Source: Paramecium sonneborni (Eukaryota > Ciliophora > Oligohymenophorea > Peniculida > Parameciidae). From it: a stretch of 64,000 bases of DNA. Position 1 is the stretch's first letter. Each line of letters opens with the position of its first letter. Below are positions 27,346 to 38,231 of the stretch, one piece after another. The DNA is taken from positions 389,952 to 453,951 of the forward strand of contig CAJJDN010000076.1 of assembly GCA_905182985.1 (NCBI GenBank), given 5' to 3'. The notes below the pieces were generated by a model. The model was given only the letters and a program-made list of their open reading frames with translations, ran no database searches and was not told the DNA's origin. A program made the translations under genes and the position numbers.

Positions 27346-28674
27346 AAATTATCAATTTCTATTTTTTAATTCTCACATTATTATTCTAAATTTGAAACAT
27401 ATTCAATATGAATAGGATCATCATATTGTTACGAAAAATTAATTAGTTAATAATTTTAAACATCCTAATAGCTAATTTTATTACCTAATAACTTTTCATA
27501 TTTTAATCTTTAAATTTATATCTATTCAACATATCCTGAAATTTATTTGTAATTACTCATCATAACTTTATCCATTTCAATTTAATGTTCTTATTATAAG
27601 GTTTATCTTTAATTTTCATAATTCTGTTTTATTTACAATAATTCTTAAATTTAATCCTCATTTTATTAAACTTTTTATTTTAATATCTCCTCTCTTTTTT
27701 CTTCTAATATTACTTTATTTCTATAAAAAACTAGTTCTTTTTACAATTCTTCCATAACTTTTTCGGATTTTGATAAAGTCTATTTATCTTAAATAACTCC
27801 TGTTTTTAATTCTCTAATTTTTAAATGATTTTAATCTAGATTTCTTTCTACTGATTCTTTTTGTTATTTAATTTAATTATAATTTTGTTTAAGCTCAGAT
27901 ATTTACTATGTTAATTATTTATGTTCTTAAATTAATTATCTATATTTTGATTCAATTCTTAATTCTTGTTATTCTAATTCAATTTTAAATACTTGATTGT
28001 CAGTTTCTAACTATGAACGTAATTTCGTAATTGTTGTCTCATAATGACTTTATTAGTCTTTTAAAATTTATTCTAATTCTTTTGTTTTTCTTAGATTTTA
28101 ATTTAATTCAAAATTTTTTTACTATTCCTAATTAATTTGTTTTCTTAATTCTTCTATGTCTTAAATTTAAATGGAATTTTAGTATTTAAGTTATTTAAGT
28201 TGTTCATTTAAAGCAGCCTTCTCCTTTTTATATTAAGCCTTTTATTTTATTAGTTCATCAGATATATATGAATTTGACTGTTGATACTGGTATGATTCTT
28301 GTTCTCTTTATTTTATGTTATCATTTAAATTATATTATAATCTTTCTATTTATTCAGATAAATTATCTATTTTTTCATGGTCTTTAGTAATTTATTCTTT
28401 GATCAAACCAAAAATCTATTAAAAATCAATGAGTTTGGCTTTTAATTATAAGTCTTAATCCAATTCATCTATTATTGTTTATAAATTGTCTTCAACCTCA
28501 AATTTCATTAAATTCAATCGATCCTTTAACATGCTATTTTCTTAATGTAATGGCTAATAGTTATGCATTATAATTTACGATTATTTTCCTCTGGAAACGT
28601 GAAGGTTTAAGTAAACGATGCTCATCTTAATCTAATCTTTTAGTTTGATGACTAACTGATCGTAATCTATTCAT
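26448..28674 (-). CDS. Long coiled-coil protein
   Basis: ATG at 28674 (MNRLRSVSHQTKRLDQDEHR), TGA at 26448-26450; 733 residues after removing one 25-nt intron (GTAAATTATAATGCATAACTATTAG, near 28575). Almost the whole protein is Gln/Glu/Lys/Leu-rich heptad sequence (for example LEQQELRIESKYRQLIQEH). It ends in a Ser-rich segment (SPRSSSRNLKD) and the final residues QLPPF. It resembles centrosomal, basal-body or cortical coiled-coil proteins in style only; such sequence gives no reliable orthology. It is transcribed divergently from the CHHC/RING gene, with 25 bp between start codons. The 3' half is duplicated in the assembly. Confidence 0.85.
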
Positions 28675-28699
28675 TTTAATAATTTATTGTAACTACAAA
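28675..28699. promoter_or_regulatory. 25-bp bidirectional intergenic region
   Basis: Lies between the ATG of the minus-strand coiled-coil gene (28674) and the ATG of the plus-strand CHHC/RING gene (28700). Both 5' UTRs and any promoter core must lie in this AT-rich stretch or inside the opposite gene. No TATA-like box can be told apart from the background. Confidence 0.5.
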
Positions 28700-30357
28700 A
28701 TGAAGTTCGCTTGTCCTTAAAAAAGTCATGCAATTCAATTTGAATCAGCATGGGATTATCTTAATCATCTTTAGAAATGTCATATAATAAATGATAGGAT
28801 TAAGGAATGTGGTGAGACTAGAAAGTAATATATTGAATATATTTGAAGTGAATATTATTTTTGTGCTTCATGTTTATAAGTTTTTGAACTAATAACAGAG
28901 AGAGATATGCATTAACACCTCTGCAAAGTGGATAATTTTAAATAGTTGTTCAAAGATGTGAACGTAAATTTTAGTTCATTTATAGAAACCAATTCCTTTA
29001 GGAAAGTCTGGGACTAGAAAAATTTAAGAATTAATTAGATTCTACAAAGATATCATTCATCCTAAACAAAGAAATACATTGGATTCTGAATAAACTGAAA
29101 AAGATGATTTTCAATAAGAAATTATTAAGCCTTCTGATCCTAGACAATTTATTCCTAAATTAATTGATAACAACATCAATTAAAAGACTGTTAGCAAGAA
29201 TTCAAGGTTAACTTTTAGTTTATTAGGTGGCCATACTAAAATGGAGGCTGCATATTATAAATTATTTAATAAATCACTCATAGAATAAATTAATAAAGAA
29301 TATCCTTTTAAGATAACACCAGAAAGTTTAAAGTAATTCTTCTAAAAAAATAATCTTACTATAAATAAATAATTATTAGATGAAGCCAAAGTTTGTGAAT
29401 TTTGTGAATCTAAAATAGATTTACATCCTGAAATGTACCTATAAATAATTTAGACTAATAATTCTAAATCAATTTGGTTGATGATTCCTGAAATACATAA
29501 TCCTGTCAAAGATTTTATATTTGATGAACCTTGGTGTGTTTTTAAAATTATTACAAAATAGATCATTTCTGAAAAATCAATTGATATTATTAAAATTAAA
29601 AAATAGGATCCTATCATTACCTAATTACAAAATTAAATTTTATAGGAAGAATAAAAAGGACAACGTTTAAAATAATAGCTATAAAATAGTATTGATGATC
29701 TTGATTCTATCTTTAAATACATAAATAAAAAAAATTAAAAATTAGATGAATAAGAAAATTTATTAGTAAAATTGTAAATCAAATTAAGAGAAAATGATTA
29801 AAACAACTAAAATTTAGTTAATCAATATTTAACACTCAACAGTAAAAAGTTAGAAACAGCAGAAAATAATTTAATTGGATTTTATTCAAAAATGAAAAAT
29901 ATGGAATCTGAAAAATAAAAACTTAAATTAAATGATCTCAAAATTGATTTGTTTGATAAATAATAGAAATAAAATAAATTAAAAGAAAAAGTCAAAACAC
30001 TCTTTGAAGAAAAAGAAAATTTAATCTAATTTTGTAATGAGAAAAAAAATAAAATTTAAATTACCTAAAAAGAATTAGATGATAAAATTGCAAAAGCCTC
30101 TATAACAAGAAAAAAAGTATATTATATATAATACTTCAAAATAGATTTAAAAGATTAAATAATTGCTTTGTTTTTAATGTTAAATAAGAGAGAGAAATGT
30201 GATTTAGTTCCCTTGTTAACATTTTTTATTTTGTGAACAGTGTTATCTTAATAACATTTAATAAAAGAATTTTAAATGTCCATTAAAAGAGCAAGAAAAG
30301 TGTTCAGCTGAAAATTTCAACAGTAAATACAAACTCGTTAAAATATAAAACATATGA
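28700..30357 (+). CDS. Zinc-finger (CHHC-like), coiled-coil and RING protein
   Basis: ATG 28700, TGA 30355-30357. The N-terminus has two small zinc sites. The first is CPQKSHAIQFESAWDYLNH with LQKC after it, that is C-x4-H-x12-H-x3-C, close to the CHHC fingers of GTSF1/U11-48K proteins. The second is C-x2-C...H-x3-C in CASCLQVFELITERDMHQH. A central region contains another CEFC pair, followed by a long coiled coil. A C-terminal RING-like C-x2-C...PCQHFLFCEQC...CPL comes last, so a ubiquitin-ligase role is plausible. Three introns fit in phase: 24 nt near 28831 (ends GAAG), 28 nt near 28961 and 28 nt near 30117 (GTATATTAT...AAAATAG). The last is needed to reach the RING. The orthologue is not identified. 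Confidence 0.85.
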
Positions 30358-30429
30358 AAATTATATTAAATAATTAATTTATATTGTTCTGAATAATAAT
30401 TATAAGAAAGGTAAATCTAATCTGATTCG

Positions 30430-30701
30430 AGTTTACAAGACTCCTCTTTAATAATTTATTTCATAATAATTACTAAAAGCGATTTTTTTCTATTATTGCT
30501 AGAGATCCTCAAAAGAAGATAAAAAGATTAGAATAATTAGATAGAGCTAAAAAATTAACAATAATTTATAATAATTTATAAACTTTCTAAAAGAATATCA
30601 ATATCAAACAGCCTAACTAATAAACAATTCTATTTCATTGTAAATGCAATAAAAATATCATTCCTTATAGGAGTTTAATTTAAATAATGAGGGATGAGTG
30701 A
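30430..30701 (+). CDS. Small hypothetical protein, start unresolved
   Basis: A frame reading ARDPQKKIKRLEQLDRAKKL...HCKCNKNIIPYRS...IMRDE ends at TGA 30699-30701. The composition is protein-like, with a C-x-C pair near the end. The upstream part shifts frame and probably contains an intron (GTAAATCTAATCTGATTCG...AAG is a candidate). No domain recognised. It lies in the 500 bp between the RING and WD-repeat genes. Confidence 0.35.
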
Positions 30702-30874
30702 GTAATATTTAATGAATTTTAAATTTACGATTAAGCTTGTAGAATAATAATTGAATTTATTGGATAATAATAATTGAATTTGTTGGATAATAATCGTAAT
30801 AATAAAAATTTTAGAAAATTAATGATTTTTTATTTATATATGTTTTTGATATTAAAACAATAATTATTAGTTTG

Positions 30875-31874
30875 ATGAAATATTCAAAAATACCTTTGAT
30901 CTCTTCGCCTATTTATTTAAAGAATAATTTAACTTCCACAGAGTAATATATGGCTTTTTTATCCTATAATTCAGATAAACTTAAATTGAATGTCGTAAAT
31001 AAAAAAAATAAGTAATATTCTTATTCAATTTAGAGAAGTTCGTGTAATAGCAATAGAGGATCAATCTGCTCCTACTTCAATTCAATATATGGCAGATTAA
31101 ACCTTGATTGTTACAACAATGAATGGATATTACTTATATTCAGAAAATGGTTAATAATAACATCATAAATTAAGAAATCAATTGGGAGATATTTCGTAAT
31201 ATTTTATAAGTGCTACTTTGGTGATTCCAGAAAATTAGAAACCTTTTTATGCTATTGGATTTGAAAATAAAATAATATTCATTGATTAGAAAACACCAAA
31301 ATAAGAATTTTTTGGAATAAATCTAAAAAATATTCAACCAACATGTTTGGCTAATTATTATTAGTATTTAATTTTTGGTGATACAAAAGGTTAATCTATT
31401 TTTTTGAAATATAGGATATATACATTAAAATAAATGTTTGACAAATTCATAAGTAACAGAGACAAAATCTTTAAATTTAAAAACTAAAGACACAGCAATT
31501 TTATCGTTGTAGGTAATGGAGAAGAAGGATTAAGAGCCAAAGTAATTAATAATAGTTTCTGATTTCATTGGCAGATTATCTATTGTAGATCTTATAAAAT
31601 GGGAAATACTGTCAATAATAAATTCTCACATTAAGCCCATTACTGCTTTAGCTATAAACTAATAACTGTATAAGATTTTATAAATTTTATTAGTGAATAT
31701 TTTTTATCTGGTTCAGAAGATACTTTTATTAACATTTGGAAATTGAACTAAAATTTATAACCTCAATTAGTTTAGTCCCATCATTTGGATGATAGCATAA
31801 TTGTTGGAATTACGAATGACATTTTTATTGCTGCCTATGACCAACATGAATTAATTTATATAGAAAATAATTGA
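30875..31874 (+). CDS. WD-repeat protein, WDR54-like
   Basis: ATG 30875 (MKYSKIPLISSPIYLKNN), TGA 31872-31874; about 308 residues. Beta-propeller style segments include LIVTTMNGYYLYS, FYAIGFENKIIFID and a closing blade SGSEDTFINIWKLNQ. Human WDR54 has a very similar closing blade (AEDTFVHIWKL), and the size is comparable, hence the call. Three introns fit in phase: 22 nt (GTAATATTCTTATTCAATTTAG), 25 nt (GTTAATCTA...AATATAG) and 26 nt (GTATAAGATTT...TATTAG). The role in ciliates is unknown; WD propellers are interaction platforms. Only 39 bp separate its stop from the next ATG. Confidence 0.72.
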
Positions 31875-31913
31875 GTATTATTATTATTCATTCATAATTC
31901 TATTGAGTTGTGA

Positions 31914-32845
31914 ATGAAGAGAAATTTAATAATCGAAATTTTAATTAATATTAGAAATGTTACATTATAAAATTTAATAAATCGTTAGTTCGAAATGTTA
32001 ATAAAAGAACAATAGGAATATAAGTTAAAAGTAATTGAAGATAAAATGGAGTAATTTGAAACAAGTCTAATAAAGAAGGTCAATCATTTAGAGGAGAGGA
32101 TAAGGTCATTCAATTAGAAATTTGAAAGAATTGATGAATTGGGTGAACGAGTTAATGATTTACATTCATTGTTTGATAAGCTAAAGGAAAATTTTGATAC
32201 AAAATTAATGTTATAGGAGGATAAAATAGCAAAAACAAATTACAATATAAATAAATTAAAATAAGAAGATTTTCAATAATTATACAACTTAGTTAAAAAA
32301 GCATTCAATACTACAAAGGATTTATCATTAGAAATGCAAAACATAAAAACAAAAGACATACGTCAATCAGAGGTTTTATTCAAATAGGAACTGAAATAAT
32401 CTAATATTTTAGGAGAAAGATTATAATCACCACTTTTACATTAGAGAATGGATAGTTATTAAAAAAGTGATAGAATGCGATCAATAACATTAGAGAAAGA
32501 TAAGGGTTAAGAACAGAAGGTAAAATTTGAAAATGAAGATTTGGAAACAAATAAACCTAATTCAAAGGGTATTTGTAAAAATGATACTTAAAAGTTGATA
32601 GATAAATATTAGTTCACCTTATAGACAAAATTACAAAATGAAAGTAAGTATTGATTTTATAATAAGATATTTAAAAATTGAGTAATGTAAAGATTGAATC
32701 ATAAAATAGTGAGTAGAGTAAGATACTGACTTAATAGTAATAATCATTATTAGAGAGAACTATATCTTAAGATCATATTCCAAGATCAAAATACTTAAAT
32801 AGTACAAATTAAATTAAAGAGTAACTGAAAAACTTAAGGAAATGA
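31914..32845 (+). CDS. Coiled-coil protein
   Basis: The first in-frame ATG after a TGA is at 31914; a second Met at 31995 (MLIKEQQEYKLK) is the alternative start. TGA 32843-32845. One 23-nt intron near 32646 (GTAAGTATTGATTTTATAATAAG) restores the frame. About 300 residues, mostly heptad-like (KMEQFETSLIKKVNHLEERI; FERIDELGERVNDLHSLFDK), with a Ser/Gln-rich C-terminal third. No catalytic or binding domain. Could be a cytoskeletal or adaptor protein; unassigned. Confidence 0.75.
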
Positions 32846-32905
32846 ATTATTATATATTATATACATTAATAAATAAAGAATAATAAATTTAATTTTGTAA
32901 TTAGA

Positions 32906-34427
32906 ATGAAATAAAAAGCCCCTTAAATTTCACCTAATAAATTGTACGCAAGTCTCTTAAAAAAAAAAAATGAATCAGATTAATAATAAAAGATGTTGAA
33001 ATCTCCAGTGATTCAAGGGAATGTATACTTAAATTCATTAAGGTATGAGATGTGTTAGTAAATTTAGAAATAATTAAGGATAATTAAGAGTTGATGCAAA
33101 GAAATCTAGACCAACAAGTGGAAAAGATCTAAAAGACATAAGCACAGTACTATTGAAAAAAACTCATGCCCGTTAAAATAGTAAAATAATAGAGACCAAA
33201 GAAAATTCATAAAACTTAACATAATCAGCATTGCAATTATTGTAAAAAATAAAGGCTGAGCGTCCAGATAATAAAATAGGTTAAATATAAACATCAAAAG
33301 AGATTTTATAATATCATTAGTAATTAATTTAAAAATAATATTAAAAATTGCTTGACTTATCTAAGTAAACAGAACATAATTAATTATAATAATAACAACA
33401 ATAATAGCAATAAAAATAGAAATTATTTAAAGGGCCTCGTTCAATTAGTAATCCTGATATCTCAACTCTCTAGTTATGTATTGTAAAAGCACATGCAAAA
33501 TCAATTCCTGGAATGTTATATACAGGATAAACAAAAATTAATTAAGATTCTTATAAATTAATTTAAAAATTTGGAACAAAAGAGAATGATTGGTATCTTT
33601 AGGTATCAGATGGACATGGTACAAATGGACATTAAGTAGCATAATTTGTATAGGAAATATTACCAGCCTATATAGAATAGGATGTAATGGAGGCTCCATA
33701 TTATTATGATAGAGATAAGTAAGAAATTATATGCATTAATTAAGAACAATAAATAATATCTTTAAGTAATCATTTTTAAAGACTAATGATGATTTATTGA
33801 ATTCAGGGATAGATGTGACATATTCTGGAGCAACAACAGTAGTTGTAATCGCATTTGAAAATATACTTTATTGTGCTAATATAGGAGATAGTCGAGCTGT
33901 AAATAAATAAATTAATAGATGTAGATAATAGGAAGATATGATACTAAATTATAAGTAGTAGAATTATCAAAGGATCATAAACCAGATTGTTTTTTGGAAT
34001 AAGCTAGAATAATTTAGAGAGGTGGACGTGTTTAAGCATATAGTGATGAGGAAGGTAATCCAATAGGACCAGCAAGAGTATGGAAAGCAGATGAGGATGT
34101 TCCAGGATTAGCTATGTCAAGAAGTTTTGGAGATTATGTAGCAAGTTAAGTTGGAGTTATCTGTGAGCCTGAAGTTATTAAACATTAGCTTTTACCTTCA
34201 GATAAATTCTTAGTTGTTGCATCAGATGGTATTTGGGAGTATTTTATATATTTTATACTGCTAGATTTCTGTCAAATGAATGGGTCATTGAAACTGTTAA
34301 TGAATATTATAAAAAAGGAGATGCTATTGGAGCTTGCAATAAATTAACTTAAGCTGCTAAAGAAGCTTGGTAATAAGAAGATGAAGTTATTGATGATATC
34401 ACAGTCATACTTGCATTCTTCAAATGA
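32906..34427 (+). CDS. PP2C-family protein phosphatase
   Basis: Metal-dependent Ser/Thr phosphatase. ATG 32906, TGA 34425-34427. A Gln/Lys-rich N-terminal extension of about 170 residues, including a poly-Gln run written mostly as TAA/TAG, precedes the catalytic domain. Metal-site and core motifs: NQDSY, VSDGHGTNGH, SGATTVVV, CANIGDSRA, LSKDHKPD, GLAMSRSFGD, VASDGIWE and DDITVILAFFK at the very end. Introns fit at about 33036 (25 nt), 33717 (26 nt), 33900 (26 nt, or 20 nt with an alternative acceptor) and 34238 (26 nt, between WE and FLSNEW). All expected metal ligands are present, so it should be active. Close paralogue of the gene at 40487-41717. Confidence 0.95.
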
Positions 34428-34578
34428 ATTTTATCTATATATTTAAGTTTATAATCATCTCTTAACTTCTATTTTAGTTTTCTTACGTTATCTATTTTTT
34501 TTAGTAGAATATTAGGCAACTCTAAATATTAAATAAAATTAAAAAAGAAAAGTTATTATTTATTAAATATAAATTAAA

Positions 34579-35969
34579 ATGGATTATGAGTCATTGTATA
34601 AATTGATCCCTAAAGAACCAAAGAAATGGTTGACTTAAGATGTTATAAACTGGCTAAAATTTATAGGACTAGGATAAATGGAATAAAAATTTGGTATTTA
34701 AATATAAAGAATATAGTTGAATGTTCTATTGATGGAGCTGTTTTGGAAGACTTGACCGAAAAAGATTTAGACGAAGAATTAGGGATTACATAAAGAATTA
34801 TTAAAAGAAAATTGCTTAATTGTAACGAGGTTATTAATTTTAGGGGTAAATCATGGACTAAAAGAATATAATGAATATATAAAATAAATGAAAATGCCAA
34901 ATCTAAATAACAAGAAATAGTAAGATGAAGATTTCACTATATAAAAAAACGTTGCAAATAATCAATTTGAATAAATGTTGATAGAGAATCATGAAAATAA
35001 TAGCAACGATTAATTCATAAGTTCAGTTGTTAGATAGGAAGAATTAGCAATCAAATAAGAAATACCAGGATTTAATAAATTTGAACACTAATTAATACTT
35101 TAACCAATAGAAGGATAATAATCTAATTTTTATTGTGTAAGAGAAGCAGGTGCCAAAATAGGAAGACATTCAAGCAATTAAATTCTAATTTTGGAAGAGA
35201 ATATTAGTAGATTTCATGCTGAAATAATATTCTAAGATTCCACGGTATATAAAATAGTTATAAAATGTAGTTTGCACTTAAAGACATAGGAAGTACAACA
35301 GGAACATTTATTAAAATACTTAAGAGTTTAACATTAAAATAAGGTATGCTAATTGAATTGGGAAGTAACTAATTCTCAATTTAGAAATTAGATTTATTAG
35401 ACAATGGAGGAATTGAAGTATGATTTAATAAAAATTTGTAGATCTCTTTATTTGTAGTTGAAGGACCTAATTTAGAAGATACTATAACATTTTAATTAAA
35501 TAAAGATAAACCATCTGTTACTCTTGGAAGAAAATCAACAGTTGATATATCATTCCCTGAAGATCATCATTTATCTAATTAACATGCTAAATTTTATTTA
35601 GTTGATTAAACTGTTACTATTGAAGATCATGGTTCAACAAATGGGTAATTTCATTTCTATTAATATATTAGATCTTGGATGAGACTATCAGGAGAAGGTA
35701 AAATGAGTAATCTTTTTTATTTGGATCCAAATGAAGAAATCATTATAAGAATTGGAACAACTAACTAATATATTTGTCAATAAAATAAAATGAAGGTTAA
35801 TGAAATCTCTGGTGAAAACTTATGCATTATATGTGTTGAAAGAGAAAGGGATTGTTTAATATTACCATGTAAACATAATGCCACTTGTTTAAAATGCAGT
35901 AAGAATTTGGCTCTTTGTCCCTTCTGTAGAGTCAAAATCTAAGAGACTATCAGAATTTATAAAAATTGA
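34579..35969 (+). CDS. SAM-FHA-FHA-RING protein, probable E3 ubiquitin ligase
   Basis: ATG 34579 (MDYESLYKLIPKEPKKW), TGA 35967-35969; about 415 residues. Domains in order: SAM (WLTQDVINWLKFIGLGQ ... LTEKDLDEELGI); a first FHA (KIGRHSSNQ ... SRFHAEI ... DIGSTTGTF); a second FHA (TLGRKSTVD ... LSNQHAKF ... DHGSTNGSW); and a C-terminal RING of the C-x2-C...C-x-H...C-x2-C...C-x2-C type (CIICVERERDCLILPC; CPFCRVKI). Both FHA domains keep the Arg, Ser-x-x-His and Asn residues that read phosphothreonine. Introns of 23, 22, 26, 24 and 27 nt all restore frame exactly. It resembles CHFR/RNF8 in logic (phospho-reader plus ligase), but with SAM and a doubled FHA. Its stop is 32 bp from the convergent BBS9 stop. 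Confidence 0.93.
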
Positions 35970-36001
35970 CCTTTGATTAAATATATATATCTATTATGTA
36001 A

Positions 36002-38209
36002 TCATAATTTAGATAATTTATCAATTAACATTGTAATTATTTTTTTTATTTTCTAAGTGTTCTCATGTACAACATCAGGAATTTATCCTTTTAAGTAATA
36101 ATTTATATTTATAAAAACTTCTTCCTCCCAATCCTAATTAAAATAATATAAAATTACCTTCTCACAACGGAAGAGCCTTCTTAATTCTTCCAATTATTCT
36201 TGAGTAATCTTGAACCTTAAATAACATAATAATAACATTAAATGAATCATACATTATAAGTTATGTTGTAAAATTTAGAAAATATTCTAACATTTTTATG
36301 TATTATCCATCAATTAAATAAATTATTAAAAACTTAATTCTAAAAGTGAATTCATTGATTCTACTGAAGCTGGATTATTTTCTTTAAATCTTTATAATAT
36401 CTTCTTTTAAATAGCTCTAAATTCAGTAGCCTTTTATTCTAAATCTTTTTGATATTCTTTTAAAGATAATTTTAATGTAAAATGTTCATCAATAACATCA
36501 AAAATATCTTTCAAAGGAACATCATCTGTATATTTAACATTATCACGTTCTCTGACAATAAGTTCATGTAATATAAAGCAAATAGCTTCAAAATTATCAC
36601 TTTAAAGTCTCCATCTATCATTTTGTTTATTTGCAAGAATAGAGACAGTAGATTCGGTCAATTATAGTGTCATTAAACTTTAATTCAATAAAGATGAATC
36701 TATGGGTTTTATATCTTTAAATACGTTGTAAATTGATAAATTATTTACATTAACTGTAATTTTGTATTTAGCATTTTTTTCTGGTTATATCATATAACAA
36801 AAGAGATTAAGTGGTAAAGTAAATTCTGTTTGATAACATCCATTTTTATGATTACACAGTACTTTAACGACTCTATCTATTGGAAAATTTTTTGTAGAAT
36901 AAACATTAAATTCATGTATGATAGTTCCCTATAAAACATTGATTTCAAATCTAGGATTGTTGATATAGATAGATTCATCATATGTCAATTAAATTTATAA
37001 ATTTTCTATTGGTTATTTTGAAGTTATATTCAAATAGATTAAACATTGAATAACTAGGGATTCAACTTATAAGTAATCTTCTTTATCTTCTATAAAATCT
37101 CTAGTGGGTGCTAATTTGATAATTTCTGCATTAATCTACAATGAAGACTTTGAAGTTTATTCAAGAATAGGATTGCCTTCTTTGATTTAGATTTCTTAAA
37201 GTGTAGATGTATATAATTCATTTAAATCTTAATAAGAATGTTATTGTTCAACTTAAAATTATTTTTAAATAGATATTTGTTCAGTTCCTAAATATATAAC
37301 TTGTAGATATCCTTCATCATTTAAGACTACAAGCAATTTATCAATTTCATCAAATTTTCCAATAGAAATACCATGACAAACATGATCTGTCTTTGCTGCC
37401 CATACTAAATTTAAATCTTTATAAATCATTAAATGATGTGTAAAAGAAGTTATGATTAATATATTATTATCAGTTACTAAAATAGAAGCAGGAGGATAAT
37501 CCAATCTTTTTTAATGGAATATAATTCCACTTTATTACACTTAGAATAACATCTATTCACATATAACATAAAAGATATTCTAAGATGGAATTTCAATTAT
37601 TTTCTAAGCTTATTCTCCTAAATTAAGTGTCCAATTAGGTTATGCTCTTTTCTTTTAAAGAGTACATAAATTAGCATATTTATAGGATTCCAATTCATAA
37701 CAACTATTTTACAAAATAAAAGAATCTAATTATTATGAATAAACAATTGGACCAGGTAAAGGGAAATATTCTGTACTCAATTAACAAATGTGTAGTAATT
37801 ATTCTTATTCATAGATCATTAAACAAGCATCACAACTTTATATACAAATTAAATCTTTTCTTCCTTATCCAAACTAACCTGAACACATATTGAATCCATT
37901 TCTTTGTAACTTATGTTCTTTTAGTATTTCCATATCTAAATTGTAAAATACTACTCTTTTAGGAAATAAGACACATAAAGATTTATTACCAAAAAAGCCT
38001 ATCAGGATTTATAAAATAGGATCTTGCAAATTGATTTCTTATTTTAGATGTCTTGCATTATAATCACCTCTTTGAGGTTAATAGATTCTCAAATTACCTG
38101 AATAAGAGCCAACATAAATTATTGAATTGTCTACATAGAGATGCTATTCATCAAATTCTTCAGGACCTACTCTTGTTCCCCAGAACTACTTTGTATTAAA
38201 TAATGACAT
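36002..38209 (-). CDS. BBS9: BBSome subunit BBS9 (PTHB1)
   Basis: Part of the BBSome coat that moves membrane proteins in cilia. ATG 38209, TGA 36002-36004; about 727 residues (human BBS9 is 887). The N-terminal beta-propeller matches PTHB1 very well: it starts MSLFNTKQFWGTRVGPEEFD, with IYVGSYSGNLRIYQP, GRKDLICIQS, LPGPIVYS, SYKYANL, NWTLNLGEQA, WAAKTDH, VVLNDEGYLQ and YLGTEQ. The appendage/GAE-like middle and helical C-terminus follow. One 24-nt intron (GTAATTTTATATTATTTTAATTAG, near 36140) splits the C-terminal WEEEVF region. The head-to-head neighbour is a kinase, with 22 bp between start codons. An orthologue call is justified by continuous similarity along the propeller. Confidence 0.92.
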
Positions 38210-38231
38210 AAATAATTAATATTATATAATA
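38210..38231. promoter_or_regulatory. 22-bp bidirectional intergenic region
   Basis: Separates the BBS9 ATG (38209, minus) from the kinase ATG (38232, plus). Both promoters and 5' UTRs have to be compressed into it or overlap the genes. Pure AT-rich sequence; no motif distinguishable. Confidence 0.5.

Noticed and set aside
37265..37504. Stand-alone 79-aa ORF
   Set aside because: Internal part of the BBS9 frame (VWAAKTDH...YLGTEQ).
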